Shown: positions 6,243-18,000 of the stretch, piece by piece
How positions within the stretch are numbered: position 1 is the first letter of the stretch
How the letters are laid out: each line of letters starts with the position of its first letter
IMG/VR virus record: IMGVR_UViG_3300020371_000063
Coordinates: 1-22,965 of that record
DNA from: a virus
Length of the DNA stretch: 22,965 nt
Strand: one strand, 5' to 3'
Translations under genes and position numbers: made by a program
Notes under the pieces: model-generated
What the model was told of the DNA's origin: nothing
The model's database searches: none
The model's input: the letters and a program-made list of their open reading frames with translations, nothing else

Positions 6243-6249
6243 TATTTAG
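6243..6249 (-). promoter_or_regulatory. T4-type late promoter-like box (CTAAATA)
   Basis: CTAAATA on the minus strand is one base from the ATAAATA core of late promoters reported for T4-like cyanophages (T4 itself uses TATAAATA). It overlaps the TAA stop of the Ig fibre gene and lies 23 bases before the next ATG, leaving room for a transcription start and the AAGGA ribosome-binding site. The 6220-6242 leader is the second-longest gap between genes here. Confidence 0.5.
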
Positions 6250-9200
6250 TATGCTTTAATCAAATACTTTAATCTGAAGTATGGAGAATTGAGAGGTATC
6301 TTCTCATTATTCCTCAAGTAAAAATCTAGGTTATTATTCATGATAGATGCATTAGCACCAGTAAATCTCAATGTAGTATCACTGATATTCATACCAGCAT
6401 CAGTTACCATATTAAAACTTCCTGGTCCAATATCAGTAGCCGTGTGAGCATGGTCTTCACCTAACGTTGTTGTAGAGTTTTCAAGAGACCCGCCATCACC
6501 AGTGGTAAATTTAAATGTGCCACCATTTAATTTTTCATATGTGCTAAAACAACTTGCATTACTAATAGGTTGTGTTTCTCTCCACCCTACAGCGACAGCT
6601 TGGTGAGTATGTGTTGGTAGGTCGGTGAAAGCAGGACTAGGATTAGCAACAGAATATGACACTGTGCCAGCCAATGATGGTTGAGCAAATGTAGTCACAT
6701 CTTCGACACCTTCGGTTTGATAAGACCCGATACTAAATGTTGCTGCATTAGTAGACCCATCTGCTGTGCCATCAGGTTGACCAGAAAGACCAGGAGACCC
6801 TGGTGGTAACTGAGCAGACTTAACATAGTTGAAGACACCACCCATACTACCAGGGACATTTTTATCACCACCAGATACGCCAGCTGCATCAAAAGTAGGC
6901 ACAACAGATACAGACCCTGAATTATTATTTACATTACCAGTGCCAATCATTCTCTTACCATATGTTTCTGGCAATTTAAATGTACTCCCAGAAGAATAAT
7001 TTGGGAAAGTGCCACTGATAGACCCACCAAATTTGGTGCCAAACATTCTCGCCAACTCTGGATATTGTAATGCATTTTTGGAATCACCTTTTAATGGTAG
7101 ATAACCTGGGAATCTATCCAACTTCCATCTATTAACATCATCAGAACCTGCAGATGGGTTGTTAACATATCCAGGTGGTTTAGCGACACATATCACCGAC
7201 CCTATGGCTGCTCCAGTTTTAGCAGTTTCATCAGAGTAATATGTTGGGACAGAGGGTGCCGAAGTTACCGAAATTGTAATCGGCACAGTATAAGTAGCAC
7301 CAGATACAGTATTGGTAACTACTGTATTATTTCTAGAATATCGATGCTGGGTGCAATCAGTTAGTGTAATTAAACATTTATAAACTTTACCATTATATGC
7401 TGAGGTGATATTAGGTATGACTAAACTAGACCCTGTTTCTCCCAAGGGACCATTAGCACTTCCAGTATCTTCCACCCATGAATATGATGGTGTGCCACCA
7501 GTAAAAGATGGATTTAAGTCAATAGTTAAATTATCGCCAAGAGTAACAGTTTTTGTTGCCTGGTCAGCAAAATAAGTAAATCTTCTAATAACAGTCACTG
7601 TGCATTCGTTTGTATATACTTGACCAGGGACATCTGGTGCTGTCATTTTACACCTAATTTTAGCACCACTATCAGTGCTAGTATCAAGTGCTCTCAAAAC
7701 ATATATTCTACTAGTATCAACACTATTGTTATTTCCAGACCCAATAGGACTAAACGAAGAATCTCCCGTCCTCTTAATTTCCCACTGATATGCAACTTCT
7801 GTACTAATTGAAGATAATCCTTCACATTCAAAAGTATATTCTGCTGGATTTCCTTCTAAAATTGAAATGGAAGTTACAATATTAGTAACAATGCTGATAT
7901 TGACTTCCTCCATGGTAAGTTTTGCAGCATTACTATATAATACTTCTCCACCAGCTGAAGTACATTTCACACGATAAAATGCCTCATCAGAACTGCCAAT
8001 ACTCAATAAAGTAAGAGAAGAGCTAGTTTGTCCTGAAATATTAGACCATGTGCCAGTATTAGTTGATGTATTATAGTTTGTGCTCTTTTCCCACTGATAA
8101 CTAATTGGTCCAGCAGAAACAGAAGATGCAGTAACACTAAACGTATGGTTTGCAAACTCTCTAACAACAACATCATTTAATGCTGACAGTGCAGTAAATA
8201 AATCCTTCAATAATATAAGCTCTGCTACTTCTGAAGTTACAGATGATAGTTGTCCAGGAATACTCAACACACATCTGAAATATTTGTAGGTGAGAGAAGT
8301 TGGGACTGGACTGATGTTTAGTAAGTTAGAAGTTACTCCACTATATGGCGATGTGTTGGTGATATTTGTCCAACCAGTGGCAGAATTAGCAGTATTATAT
8401 TGCCACTGATATGTAATATCATTAACATTTCCACTGGAAGGTGTTGCAGTTACAGAGAATCCCGTAGAGTAATTCGGATATTGTGATGCATCTCCTGGTT
8501 GGTTTGTTACATAAACTGTAGGATAAACATTAACGTCAATCTCATTTGAATAATATGGAGTAATTGTTTTATTTCCTCCACTCAAAGTAAATCTTGAGGA
8601 AGATTCAACCTTCACTCTATATTTTGCACCATCATCAGTTGACACACGAAGAGGTGGTGTTTGGATATTAAGATCAATCTCTTCCGCACCAAGAGTGTTT
8701 GGAAACTGTGTATAACTTACTAGACCATTTTCTGTGGTAACTGTTACTGGAGCGGGGTCTGCTAAATCTGTCCATGTGGATGACCCAGGATCCTGACGTT
8801 GCCATGTATAAGTATTATTACCATTCTGACCAGTATTTCTCTGGATATCCTGTGTTGCATTAATACTAATACTCTGCACAGGGTCATTTACATAAATGTC
8901 TCTATCCGTGATATCGCCATATCTATCTTCCACAATATCATATGTAGTGGCAGAAAAATCAACTGTGCCCTCCACATCTGTCATGAAAATATAATGTGGT
9001 GTTGTTGTTACCGATGCTTCACCATTTGTGCCTTGAATTACACACCTAAATCCAGGATTATCATAGTAAATAAACCTTTCCAATTCTAATACATCAGTGT
9101 CAGCAGTTGTCCCTGATTTTAATTGAAAGACGTAAAAACTTGTAATTTGGTCAATATCATACCACTCTCCAGTGCCACCTACACCAGAAAAATTAACTTG

Positions 9201-10052
9201 CCATGTATAATCCAAAGCAGTGCCTGCTGTAGTCAAAGCACTAACAGACATTCTTACATCACCACTACCTGGAACACCTGTTTTGAAGCAATTTGTAGAT
9301 TGCGTATCATTTGCATCAACTCCAGGTTGTCTAATAATATTGATTACTGGGTCAATAATTAATTGTGAAACAGATGATGTTACTGGTGTGTTTAATGCTC
9401 CTGTATAAGATACTAATACTCTATATTGATTTTGATTACGAGTATATGTAAGATTAGCAATACTTAAGGTGGAATATTTCATCCATGTTGTCGCACCAGT
9501 AATCTGAGAAATCGTATCAGAAATAGTGATGTCACCCGTAGTGGACAAAACAGTCCATGTGCTTCCACTATCACTACTCTCTTGCCATTGGAAACTTAAA
9601 TTACTAACCAATGTATTATTTGTAATATCAGCATTTGCAAGAGATGCTGATACTGTTAATACTAGAGTACTTCCAACACTTTTAACTTGTGAGGTAGGTA
9701 AAAAATCTACCGCTCCATCGACATTTAGAAGAATACTCGGGTCTTGATAAACCGAAACAATTCTATCACCAATACCAGCAACTTCATTACTATTTACTAT
9801 TTCACTAGTTGTGCTAACAACACATCTATAGTAAATTCCAGTTTGTGATGCTGTTAACGGTCCTGTATCATAACTATTGCTAGTGTTATTTGAGAGACCA
9901 GAAGAGCTGTAATTTACACCATCCGTAGAATATTGCCATTCATAACTCAAGGCAAGTCCAGTATCTTCGGACGCACCAATATTAAATACCACACTACTGC
10001 CAGCTGGCGTAGTGGGAGATGTTGGTGTTAAACTGGTAATTACAATTGCCAT
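6246..10052 (-). CDS. Ig-like domain fibre protein with tail-collar C-terminus, 1268 aa
   Basis: About eight tandem immunoglobulin-like domains of 90-130 residues cover residues 1-930. Each shows the core Trp in a YxWQ/E-type strand (W39, W156, W284, W417, W550, W654, W757, W859) and the Y-x-C/V strand near its end (for example YYRC at 74-77, FRC at 335-337, YKC at 891-893). The first-sheet Cys is missing in most; domain 7 has C743 and C801 and could form the canonical disulfide. Residues about 945-1030 are collar-like (GTKFGGSISGTFPNYS, then STFKLPET). Two H-x-H sites follow at 1148-1150 and 1201-1203, and the C-terminus is LKYLIKAY. This is a virion adhesin or fibre: Ig stalk for weak carbohydrate or cell-surface binding, collar-type tip for attachment. 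The start is ATG 10050-10052 with no clear ribosome-binding site, four bases after the previous stop. Confidence 0.85.
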   Translation of the reverse strand: MAIVITSLTPTSPTTPAGSSVVFNIGASEDTGLALSYEWQYSTDGVNYSSSGLSNNTSNSYDTGPLTASQTGIYYRCVVSTTSEIVNSNEVAGIGDRIVSVYQDPSILLNVDGAVDFLPTSQVKSVGSTLVLTVSASLANADITNNTLVSNLSFQWQESSDSGSTWTVLSTTGDITISDTISQITGATTWMKYSTLSIANLTYTRNQNQYRVLVSYTGALNTPVTSSVSQLIIDPVINIIRQPGVDANDTQSTNCFKTGVPGSGDVRMSVSALTTAGTALDYTWQVNFSGVGGTGEWYDIDQITSFYVFQLKSGTTADTDVLELERFIYYDNPGFRCVIQGTNGEASVTTTPHYIFMTDVEGTVDFSATTYDIVEDRYGDITDRDIYVNDPVQSISINATQDIQRNTGQNGNNTYTWQRQDPGSSTWTDLADPAPVTVTTENGLVSYTQFPNTLGAEEIDLNIQTPPLRVSTDDGAKYRVKVESSSRFTLSGGNKTITPYYSNEIDVNVYPTVYVTNQPGDASQYPNYSTGFSVTATPSSGNVNDITYQWQYNTANSATGWTNITNTSPYSGVTSNLLNISPVPTSLTYKYFRCVLSIPGQLSSVTSEVAELILLKDLFTALSALNDVVVREFANHTFSVTASSVSAGPISYQWEKSTNYNTSTNTGTWSNISGQTSSSLTLLSIGSSDEAFYRVKCTSAGGEVLYSNAAKLTMEEVNISIVTNIVTSISILEGNPAEYTFECEGLSSISTEVAYQWEIKRTGDSSFSPIGSGNNNSVDTSRIYVLRALDTSTDSGAKIRCKMTAPDVPGQVYTNECTVTVIRRFTYFADQATKTVTLGDNLTIDLNPSFTGGTPSYSWVEDTGSANGPLGETGSSLVIPNITSAYNGKVYKCLITLTDCTQHRYSRNNTVVTNTVSGATYTVPITISVTSAPSVPTYYSDETAKTGAAIGSVICVAKPPGYVNNPSAGSDDVNRWKLDRFPGYLPLKGDSKNALQYPELARMFGTKFGGSISGTFPNYSSGSTFKLPETYGKRMIGTGNVNNNSGSVSVVPTFDAAGVSGGDKNVPGSMGGVFNYVKSAQLPPGSPGLSGQPDGTADGSTNAATFSIGSYQTEGVEDVTTFAQPSLAGTVSYSVANPSPAFTDLPTHTHQAVAVGWRETQPISNASCFSTYEKLNGGTFKFTTGDGGSLENSTTTLGEDHAHTATDIGPGSFNMVTDAGMNISDTTLRFTGANASIMNNNLDFYLRNNEKIPLNSPYFRLKYLIKAY

Positions 10053-10056
10053 GTTT

Positions 10057-10959
10057 TTAGAATTTAATTAGATATTCTGCGATAATAAATCTTGGTGAAA
10101 TGTCATCCATTTTAGCAAGGTCTCTAGTCCTCATCTGCACAGTTGTAGATAGACTGGAGGATGGAAGTTTAACTGCTGGAATAGTGCTAGTTGGTCCAGA
10201 TGCAGTTGCAGTTGGAGTAGCTAGACCATGGTCATGTGCAGTATCCTCTCCAGAATCTTCATAATTAATTTGGACGTGTTGCACACCCGCAATTCTTTCA
10301 CCCTCAGCAAAACTTCCACGATTTCCACAATAGTAACCACCATTCCATCTGCATCTTCTCAATGCTTGGTTGTTTTGGTTAACTGCTTTACCAATAGTGT
10401 AAGTACCTAAGTGTCCATGAGAAACAAAGTTACCAATAGTTAAGGTAGTTTCAGGCGTCCTTGTTGGTGGTGATTTAAATCTCCATTGACCAGTAAATGA
10501 TAATGTTACCGCAGGAGCAGAAAACTCACCAGTATATCCAAATTCAACCTCTTCTGATGCCGAAGTTAACGTTACAGCAACACCTGCTCTATCAATAGTA
10601 TTATTAGCAGAATCTTTGGTAGTAGAGTTGATATATTGACCAGGGTTACTAGAAGCAGTAATAAATTTACTGCCTAAATCTGGCAACTGAAATGTGCCTC
10701 CTGTGCCATCTTCTGCAGCTTCTTCTAAAGTAGTGTCCGCTTTTCTGTAAATAGATTGAGAACCTACACCTAATACTTCTGCTAAAGCTGGATATTGGTC
10801 AGCCTGTAGTATTTGACCTCTGCACTTTAAAAATCCAGCAGGACAGAAATCTCTATAATCTTGGTCAACTGGGATTAAACCATTAATATCAGCAAAAAAT
10901 GGGAAGATAGTACCTGTTGGTCCCCCATGCTTCCCTTTCTCGAATGAATAAGTTTTCAT
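10057..10959 (-). CDS. Tail-collar domain fibre protein, 300 aa
   Basis: The N-terminal part has a collar-like arrangement: GTIFPFFADINGLIP, a CPAGFLKCRGQ motif at 39-49, YPALAEVLG at 56-64 and GGTFQLPDLGSKFI at 87-100, as in PF07484 proteins. Then comes a beta-rich stretch. H-x-H motifs occur at 181-183 (SHGHLG) and 242-244 (HDHG), with RC at 202-203 and a second Cys at 211 between them. The C-terminus AEYLIKF parallels the two neighbouring collar proteins. H-x-H repeats coordinate iron in the T4 gp37 fibre tip, so metal-stabilised trimerisation is plausible. It starts at ATG 10957-10959, directly abutting the previous gene. Likely a short fibre or adhesin subunit on the baseplate. Confidence 0.8.
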   Translation of the reverse strand: MKTYSFEKGKHGGPTGTIFPFFADINGLIPVDQDYRDFCPAGFLKCRGQILQADQYPALAEVLGVGSQSIYRKADTTLEEAAEDGTGGTFQLPDLGSKFITASSNPGQYINSTTKDSANNTIDRAGVAVTLTSASEEVEFGYTGEFSAPAVTLSFTGQWRFKSPPTRTPETTLTIGNFVSHGHLGTYTIGKAVNQNNQALRRCRWNGGYYCGNRGSFAEGERIAGVQHVQINYEDSGEDTAHDHGLATPTATASGPTSTIPAVKLPSSSLSTTVQMRTRDLAKMDDISPRFIIAEYLIKF

Positions 10960-10960
10960 C

Positions 10961-12082
10961 TTAGAATGCTCTGATAATATACAACATCTCTAATGAAGGT
11001 GTAGATGTCTCTACGTTAATAGTGCCAAAGTTTACACCTGGAGAATTGTTAATTCTAACAGTATTTAGTGCAATATTAGTCCTCAATCCAGGAGAGATAA
11101 CAGCATATTTTCCTTCCATCCTATAGTTATTGGGTCCATGCTGGTGACCAGCACCCGAAGCAGTATCATCATGACTCTTGCTGGTAAACAAAATATCATT
11201 ACCACATCTCATGTTTCCTGAGCAATAACCATCACCATCTCTATAAAGAGAAGCAACAGTTTCTGCATATGCTGTAGTAGGGAAGAATCCACCACCGCCA
11301 CCGCGAGATGTCCATCCTGTCCTACCATCAGTGCCATAAGCATAGTTTCTTCTCAAGTCCGACTGGTTATTACCATAAGATATACTAACATGCATACCAG
11401 GATCTCTTGCAACTCTAAATGCTGATGTCGAATCACAACCAATATTACACCAAGAGTTTCTACCAGTGCCATTACATCTACTTGCTTCACTACCAACAGT
11501 TGAATATGATGTAGATTCTGTAGTGGGGTCACCATGACTATGTGAGGGTTTATGCTGCACACCCAACTCAACAATACTATAGTTTGAAATGAAGAAATAT
11601 GACCCATCAGAAACTTCCATGTCATCATAAAGACCTTGGAATTTTACCGAAGTTGATTTTTCTACACCCACCAAATCCAATGTAGAAATCCAAAATGTCT
11701 GGGAATTGCTTCCAGAATCACCATTTGTGCCGCCACCAATAATAGACCAAAATGGGTCATCTGATATTGAATTGGAAAATGGTTTATGTGCGTCTCCTTT
11801 GCTTTTCAGATAATTATAGTGTCCCCGAAAAGCATCCATAACGCTAGGTTGTCCTTGAGTTAGTGGTGGCAACTTAAATGTGCTACCAGCAGTACCTCCA
11901 TAAGTGGTGCCAATAACTCTATACAAGATAGGATATGTCTCTTGAGAGATGGTAGCACCATTACATGTAATCCATCCCGTAGGTATTTGACCCTGGTCAG
12001 ATGCCCATGGGATAATGGCACCCACGGGCAAACCTTTCATAGATCTTACTCTATTATATTTGGTTACGTCTGCAAATGCCAT
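10961..12082 (-). CDS. Tail-collar domain fibre protein, 373 aa
   Basis: The collar domain is clear: GLPVGAIIPWASDQGQIPTG at 17-36, GWITCNGATISQETYPILYR near 36-55, and TTYGGTAGSTFKLPPL at 59-74, the pattern of T4 gp12-type proteins. H-x-H sites are at 181-183 (SHSHG) and 313-315 (HQHG). Between them lie RC at 202-203, C212, C216 and a later pair C287/C293, an unusual cysteine richness that could bind metal or form disulfides. A Gly-rich loop (RGGGGGFF) occurs near 260-267 and the C-terminus is MLYIIRAF. The start at 12080-12082 has GGAGAT eight bases upstream, inside the end of the giant gene. Role: receptor-binding fibre or tip protein. Confidence 0.85.
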   Translation of the reverse strand: MAFADVTKYNRVRSMKGLPVGAIIPWASDQGQIPTGWITCNGATISQETYPILYRVIGTTYGGTAGSTFKLPPLTQGQPSVMDAFRGHYNYLKSKGDAHKPFSNSISDDPFWSIIGGGTNGDSGSNSQTFWISTLDLVGVEKSTSVKFQGLYDDMEVSDGSYFFISNYSIVELGVQHKPSHSHGDPTTESTSYSTVGSEASRCNGTGRNSWCNIGCDSTSAFRVARDPGMHVSISYGNNQSDLRRNYAYGTDGRTGWTSRGGGGGFFPTTAYAETVASLYRDGDGYCSGNMRCGNDILFTSKSHDDTASGAGHQHGPNNYRMEGKYAVISPGLRTNIALNTVRINNSPGVNFGTINVETSTPSLEMLYIIRAF

Positions 12083-12086
12083 AGAC

Positions 12087-15000
12087 TTAAATCTCCATTA
12101 AGAACCAACCTTGCTGCTCGCCAGCAATACCGTTGCCATCTGCATCAGTATCACCAACATAGATGAGACCGAAAGCAGCATTTGGTGTGTTAACAACCAA
12201 TTCACCACCACCGTAGTTAGAAGCGCCACCGAGACTACTACCAGTTGCTCCACCTTGGAGTTTAGTGCCAAGAGGTGCTCTTACAACCAAATTAACGTTG
12301 AAGTTAAGGTTGCCGCCAACATCAACAACTCTGATGGTATCACCAGTAATTGCTTCAGATGGTAAACGTAGGACCAAGGTAGAAGAAGGTCTTACGAGAT
12401 ACTGTAGGTTTGACTTAAGTTCGACTGCACTAGAATCATTGTTACCTTGTGTAGAAACAAAGATTGTCTTTCTACCACCATTTTTGTTATAGAAGTTTTC
12501 ATGACCAAATGCCTCGATAGAAGCGTCACCTCTAATTCTATATGGTTTAGCGTTATTATTACCTAGGTTATTGACGCTGAAGTAGTTAGTGCCAACAGAA
12601 GGAGAGTTGGTATATGTGCCGTGGACGGTAAGAGTTGCACCAGTAGCAGCAGATGACAATGCTCTACCAACAACTGTTGTGCCTAATTGAGCATCAACAG
12701 AGAATCTTGTAGTAAACGCATTGCTGCTAGTTTCAGCATTTGCTGAATTTGTTAGAGTGCCAACAGTTAAGTCATCACCAGCTCTCAATGTGCCTGCTAC
12801 CTTGGTGTTACCAGTTGCACCTAGGACTTCAAGGGCAATGTTTGTAGCAGCATCAGTCCTACTCTTATCAAAGTTTCCTGTAGCAAAGAAGGAATCCTTG
12901 AAGATTTTGAAGTCTGCGCCGTTGTATAGTTTGGTATCACCAGAAGCAGACTCAACGTAGAATTTAGGTAGAGTGCCGTTAGTAATTACAAAGTATTGCT
13001 TACCAGGATTGCTGGTATCAGTGTTACCACTCAACTCAATAGAGTTGTGGACTGTTAGGTTACCACCACCACTTGTCTGGAGAGTAGACCCAGTTGCAGT
13101 GCTGCTAGATTTACCTGTAGCATCAGCAAAATTCTGGTCATTTGTTGCATTGATGAATGGTTTCGAGGTATCATAACCGATAACAACGTCACCAGTCATT
13201 TGTGTCTGACCAGTTGTCGAGATTACCTTAAAGACCTGAAGTGCCTCCTTAGCAGCAGCTGCCGTGCCAAAGTCACCATTGTTAATAGTAAATGACTGTG
13301 CGTCAGCTGGGTTGATAACAGTAATCTTGACGTATTCACCACCATTGTCTAGGTCAGTCTTATTCAATCTGAATAGGTCACCGACTTTGATGTTAGCAGA
13401 GAATTCAGCAACATTAATAACTGAATCCGTCTGAGTAATTGGTGATGGGAAGATATAAGAAGCATTTTGCTGCTCAATCAATCTAAAGATTCTAGAAGAA
13501 TCTTCGTGTGCAGCAGCTGCGCTACCTCTTTGTGCTCTAATAACTTGGACAGAATATGGGACTGGAGCATCTGGGACGAGTGATGTTGGATAGTCAACTG
13601 TCTTGACAATTTCAGCATCAATCAATAGGAGTTGGTTAATGCTTACGCCCAATGGACTGTTGAGAGGCAACTCATAAATTTCCTGACCATCAGTTGTTGT
13701 AGCGCCTGTCTTGAAGGTATCATCACCCCAAGGTAGGTCACCAACTGTGTCAATTCTGGTAGCTTGTAGTTGGATTCTTGCTGTGCCAGCATCAGTCGTG
13801 CCAGTTGCCAATCCGATAGTGATAGGATTATCAGAAGAATCTTTAAGGGTAAATCCTGCAGAATCTCTATCATCAATATAGTATGTGGTATTGGCGGTCA
13901 CACCAGTTAAGCTACCAACATCAAAGAAGACAACAGCATCATTTGCACTATATGGTGCAGATGCTACGATTAGTTTGTTGCTAGAGACTGTAGAAATGTC
14001 TACCAATCCATCAAGATTCTCAACTACTGAGAAGTAGTCAATATTGAGGTTTGCAAGACTACCAACTGCCTGGTTGATACCAGTAGTTCTGATAACAGTA
14101 CCTGTAGCAGCTGTTGTTGCAACATCCGCACCTGTATTAGTATATGTAAATGTATTGGTGCCAGTAACAGTAATAGCAACTGGTCCTGCAGGATTGAAGG
14201 AATTGAAACTGGTTTCAATTTCAACCAAAGTTCCAGCAGGAATTCCAATCAACGAATGCTGAGCACCTGTTGTAACAGTTGCAACGTTAGATGTTCTAGA
14301 AACGCTAGCAATTCTAATTAGACCTAAGACATCTCTTTCAATGCCAAGATTAGTATTCTTAAGACCACCATTCTGAGTCATATCTGACTCGAATAGAGAA
14401 GACCCTAAGACATGTAAACCATTTCTAATCTTAGAAGTACCTGCAACACCACCAATCTCTAGTGTGCCAACACTGAGACCAATCTGTAGTTTGGTGAGAC
14501 CACTCTCAAACATCTTAAACTCACCAGTTGGTGATGTGGTGTTAATTTCACCACCATTGACAGTCAATACACCATCAAGAATTGTCTGGAAGTTTTTAAC
14601 GTTAAAGAAACTATCTTGGTTATTAGTAAATGCTCCACCAACAGTAATTTTAGACTTATATGCGGTGTTGTTATTTGCTACTGTGCCAAGATTAATAATA
14701 GAATCAGTAGAAGAAGTATGGACATCTAATGTGGTAGCAGCAGTAGATGCTGTGCCAATGTCAATATTCTGGAATCCTGTAGCAAGATTACCAAGTTGAA
14801 TGTTTTGTGCATAACCAGCAACAGTTAAACCTGTCGTTGCTGACTGGTTAGCGATAGCAAAGTTTGTGCTGGTGGAGCGAATATCGCCACCATCAACATC
14901 AATATCAGATTCAAAGGTAAAGTCACCAGTAATCCTTGCATCACCAGAAACAACGAAGTTTTTATCTAGTGCTGCATCGTTGACGTTAATACCAACTCTA

Positions 15001-18000
15001 CCATTATCAATATCAGCAGTTGCACCCTCAGTTCTACCTGCCTGTGATAGAGTAGTAGTTGCAACTCTAAATTCTGCTGTAGAATCTTCATTTGAGCTGT
15101 CACCACCAACTAAAAGAGCATAATTAGATGCTACAGGTGTGCCACCAGTGCCATCAGATAGTGTTGTTTGCGTTCTACCACTAATGTATGTGGTGCCGAC
15201 AACATCAAGGTTTGCCCTTGGATATGTTGCCGTAGAAACAAATCCATCAGCATAATCTGTAGAAATTGCTCTAGCAACCGTATTAATACCAAGTCTATAA
15301 TCACCGTAAGTAGAAGTTTCTGTGCGAAGTGCTTCTGCACCAACAACACCAGTTTCCTTCCATTGAGACTCACTCAAAGAAATTTCAATAGTTGGTTGAG
15401 TGATACTAGAATTAACAGAATAAATGTATGGTCCACTACCAACCAGAGTCGTTTCAGAAGCTCTTTCAGTAATTAGATAAACATAACTATTAGATTCTAG
15501 ATATTCATAACCTTCAGCGGCGTTATTGTATACAGTGTGGACACCATTAAGTGTTGCTAATGTATCAATAGCACCAGTAATCTTAATTTGACTGGTTAGA
15601 GTAATACCTAGAGATGCTCCAGGGTTGCTAGCACTGAAGTTAACTTTACCAATCTGGAAGATTAGTTTGATAACGTTGAGGTTTGGATAGAATTCAACGC
15701 CAGTGATATCAAGTGCAGATTCATTACCAGCAGCGACTCTAAGAGTATATGGGACATACGAGTTGGCATATACCCAACCAAGTGACCCTGTAAATCCAAC
15801 TTCACCACCCTTGAATAGAATGTCACCAGATAGTGGGACAGAAGACCCAAACTGAATAGTCTGAGCAGAAGCAAATCTTGCCTTAGTGCCAGCAATATCC
15901 TGATTAGGTGCCATGTTATCAAGAGCAGACCTAAGAGTATATCTCTGTGTGCCTCTTGGATTGAGGTCAAAGATAGCAGCTCTGACTCTATTCTTATCGA
16001 TGATAATGTCACCAGCTCTTGTAGTATCAAGATTTTGGTCATCATCGCCAGGGAGGACACCCTGTCTAGTACCAGGACGTGATACGATTGTGAGTGAAGG
16101 AGGAGTCATCTTCGCTTCAAACTCAGGGTCAACGTTGACGATGACAGGTGAGTTGAAGAAATTAGATAGATTAGGTGGAGCGTTTAGAGTGATAATATTC
16201 TCAAACGTTACGGGGTCCTCAAAGACCGTAACGAGACTACCGAATTCACCGTCTTCCTGGTCTTCCTCTTCTAGAATTAGTGCATCTAGGAATTCTTCTT
16301 CACCAGTAATAGCGTTAATCTTACGATTACCAATATACAATTCACCGTTGGAGTTGATACCAGTGTAGAAGACGATACCTGCATCTTGCTTCTTAGCCTG
16401 TGCATAGTAATCCTGGACATCAGTTAGAATGACTGTTTGTCTAACAGGGAAACCAGTTGAATAGTTACCAGGACCGAAACCAAGGTATTCAAACGTGTGG
16501 TTACCAGCACGAGCGATAGATGGACGACGCAATTCAATATAGAGTTTCTGCTCTAGTGGGAATGCAGAGTCACCCGCAATAGGAATTAGTCTCTCTTCTG
16601 CACCAGATGACGCAGCACCAGTTTGTGCTTTAAGAGCATTTCCACCAGTATAAGTGTATTCACCAGACCCAGGATTATCGATGAAATCCTGGACCATTTC
16701 TTTGGTAGCAGAATTCTTGGCATCGTTAATCGTAACTAAACCATGGACGTAGTTATCTGCTGCACAAGTTGCTGCTTCTGGGTCGAGAAGTGTAGAATCT
16801 TGATTACCACCCTGGTCATCACTACCATCATACTGGAAGAGTAATGGGTCATTCTTGTAAGTGAGTGGATATAGTCTAGATACTGGCTGACTAAACTTGA
16901 AGTTTCTAAAGTTTTTGCCAACACCAGACCCAAGAGGTAGAGGTGAAATGTCACCACGGACGACAGTTAGATAGTAAACACCATCTTGCTGACGTGGGAT
17001 TCTTCTCTGAATCTCTTCGATGCTGTAAATGTAGTATGTTTCAGTTAGGTCAGATACATCTTCGACACTGACGATTCTATACTGTCTAGCAGCATCGTCA
17101 GTAACAACATCACCAGGAGTGATGCAGTAGACGTTAGATGCCTCAACACCATAGAGATATTCATCTTTGTCTTCTTTACCGAAGTTTGGTCTGTCTAGGA
17201 CTTCCGCAGTAACATCCGCCTGACCTGCAATAGACTGTCTGATGAAAGTTTGCTCTTTATCAGAGAAATCCAATTCCCCAACAACATTCTTAAGGATTAG
17301 ATAGTTAAACTCTTGCAGTCCACCTTCAACATTTTCATTACCAAACCAAGAATGGACAGTTGCACTACCTTCATAATCGCCATACCATGTAACTGTAGAC
17401 CCTTCAACAAAGTCACCGTTACCACCTTGAGGTTGGCCAACCTTGACTGTTACAAATCTCTCTGCCTTGAGTGACTCTAGGTCTAGACCATGGTCAAACA
17501 CAGTCATCTCTAGATAACCATCAGCATTAGTCCTTGCAGACTGAATAGTGAATGATACATTAGATTCTGTCTTTGTGCCTTCAATACGCTTAGCAAAGAC
17601 AGGATTGTATGGGTCATACTCAGTTAGAGCAGCAGTAACACCGAGTCTTTCTCTTGGTGATGGACCTTCTTCAAAGAATGTAGCATCCTTTTGGACACCT
17701 GCAGCAACTGGTTTGAGGAGTAGTTTCTGTGGTAGAAGTTTTCTCTTTTCGTCAGTCCTGATTCTGATTGCAAAACCTTCGAGTGGGTCTCTAACATCAT
17801 CACGATAGTTAGGAATAACATAACGTAGTTTATAGGTCTTATCTTCCTTCTCTCTAGTATCATCTGCTCTGTAGAAGAACGAGTCTGGAGTGCGGGGTGG
17901 TTTGTTAACATACAAACTACCTCTATTAGCATCAGACATCGTGATTCTATCATAAATCTCATTATTTGCAGTTAGAGACTTGATATACCAGCATGACTGT

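Noticed and set aside
7379-7386. TATAAATG on the minus strand, close to the T4 late promoter TATAAATA.
   Set aside because: It lies deep inside the Ig fibre coding region with no gene start downstream nearby.
10053-10056. Possible terminators in the short gaps between fibre genes (10053-10056, 12083-12086, 6220-6242).
   Set aside because: The gaps are 4 to 23 bases and I see no stable hairpin followed by a T run on the minus strand.
15913-16368. A 151-codon plus-strand open frame.
   Set aside because: It is antisense to the giant fibre gene, hydrophobic-biased from reverse reading, and has no ribosome-binding site or recognised domain. The other plus-strand frames of 60-110 codons in the fibre genes are rejected for the same reason.
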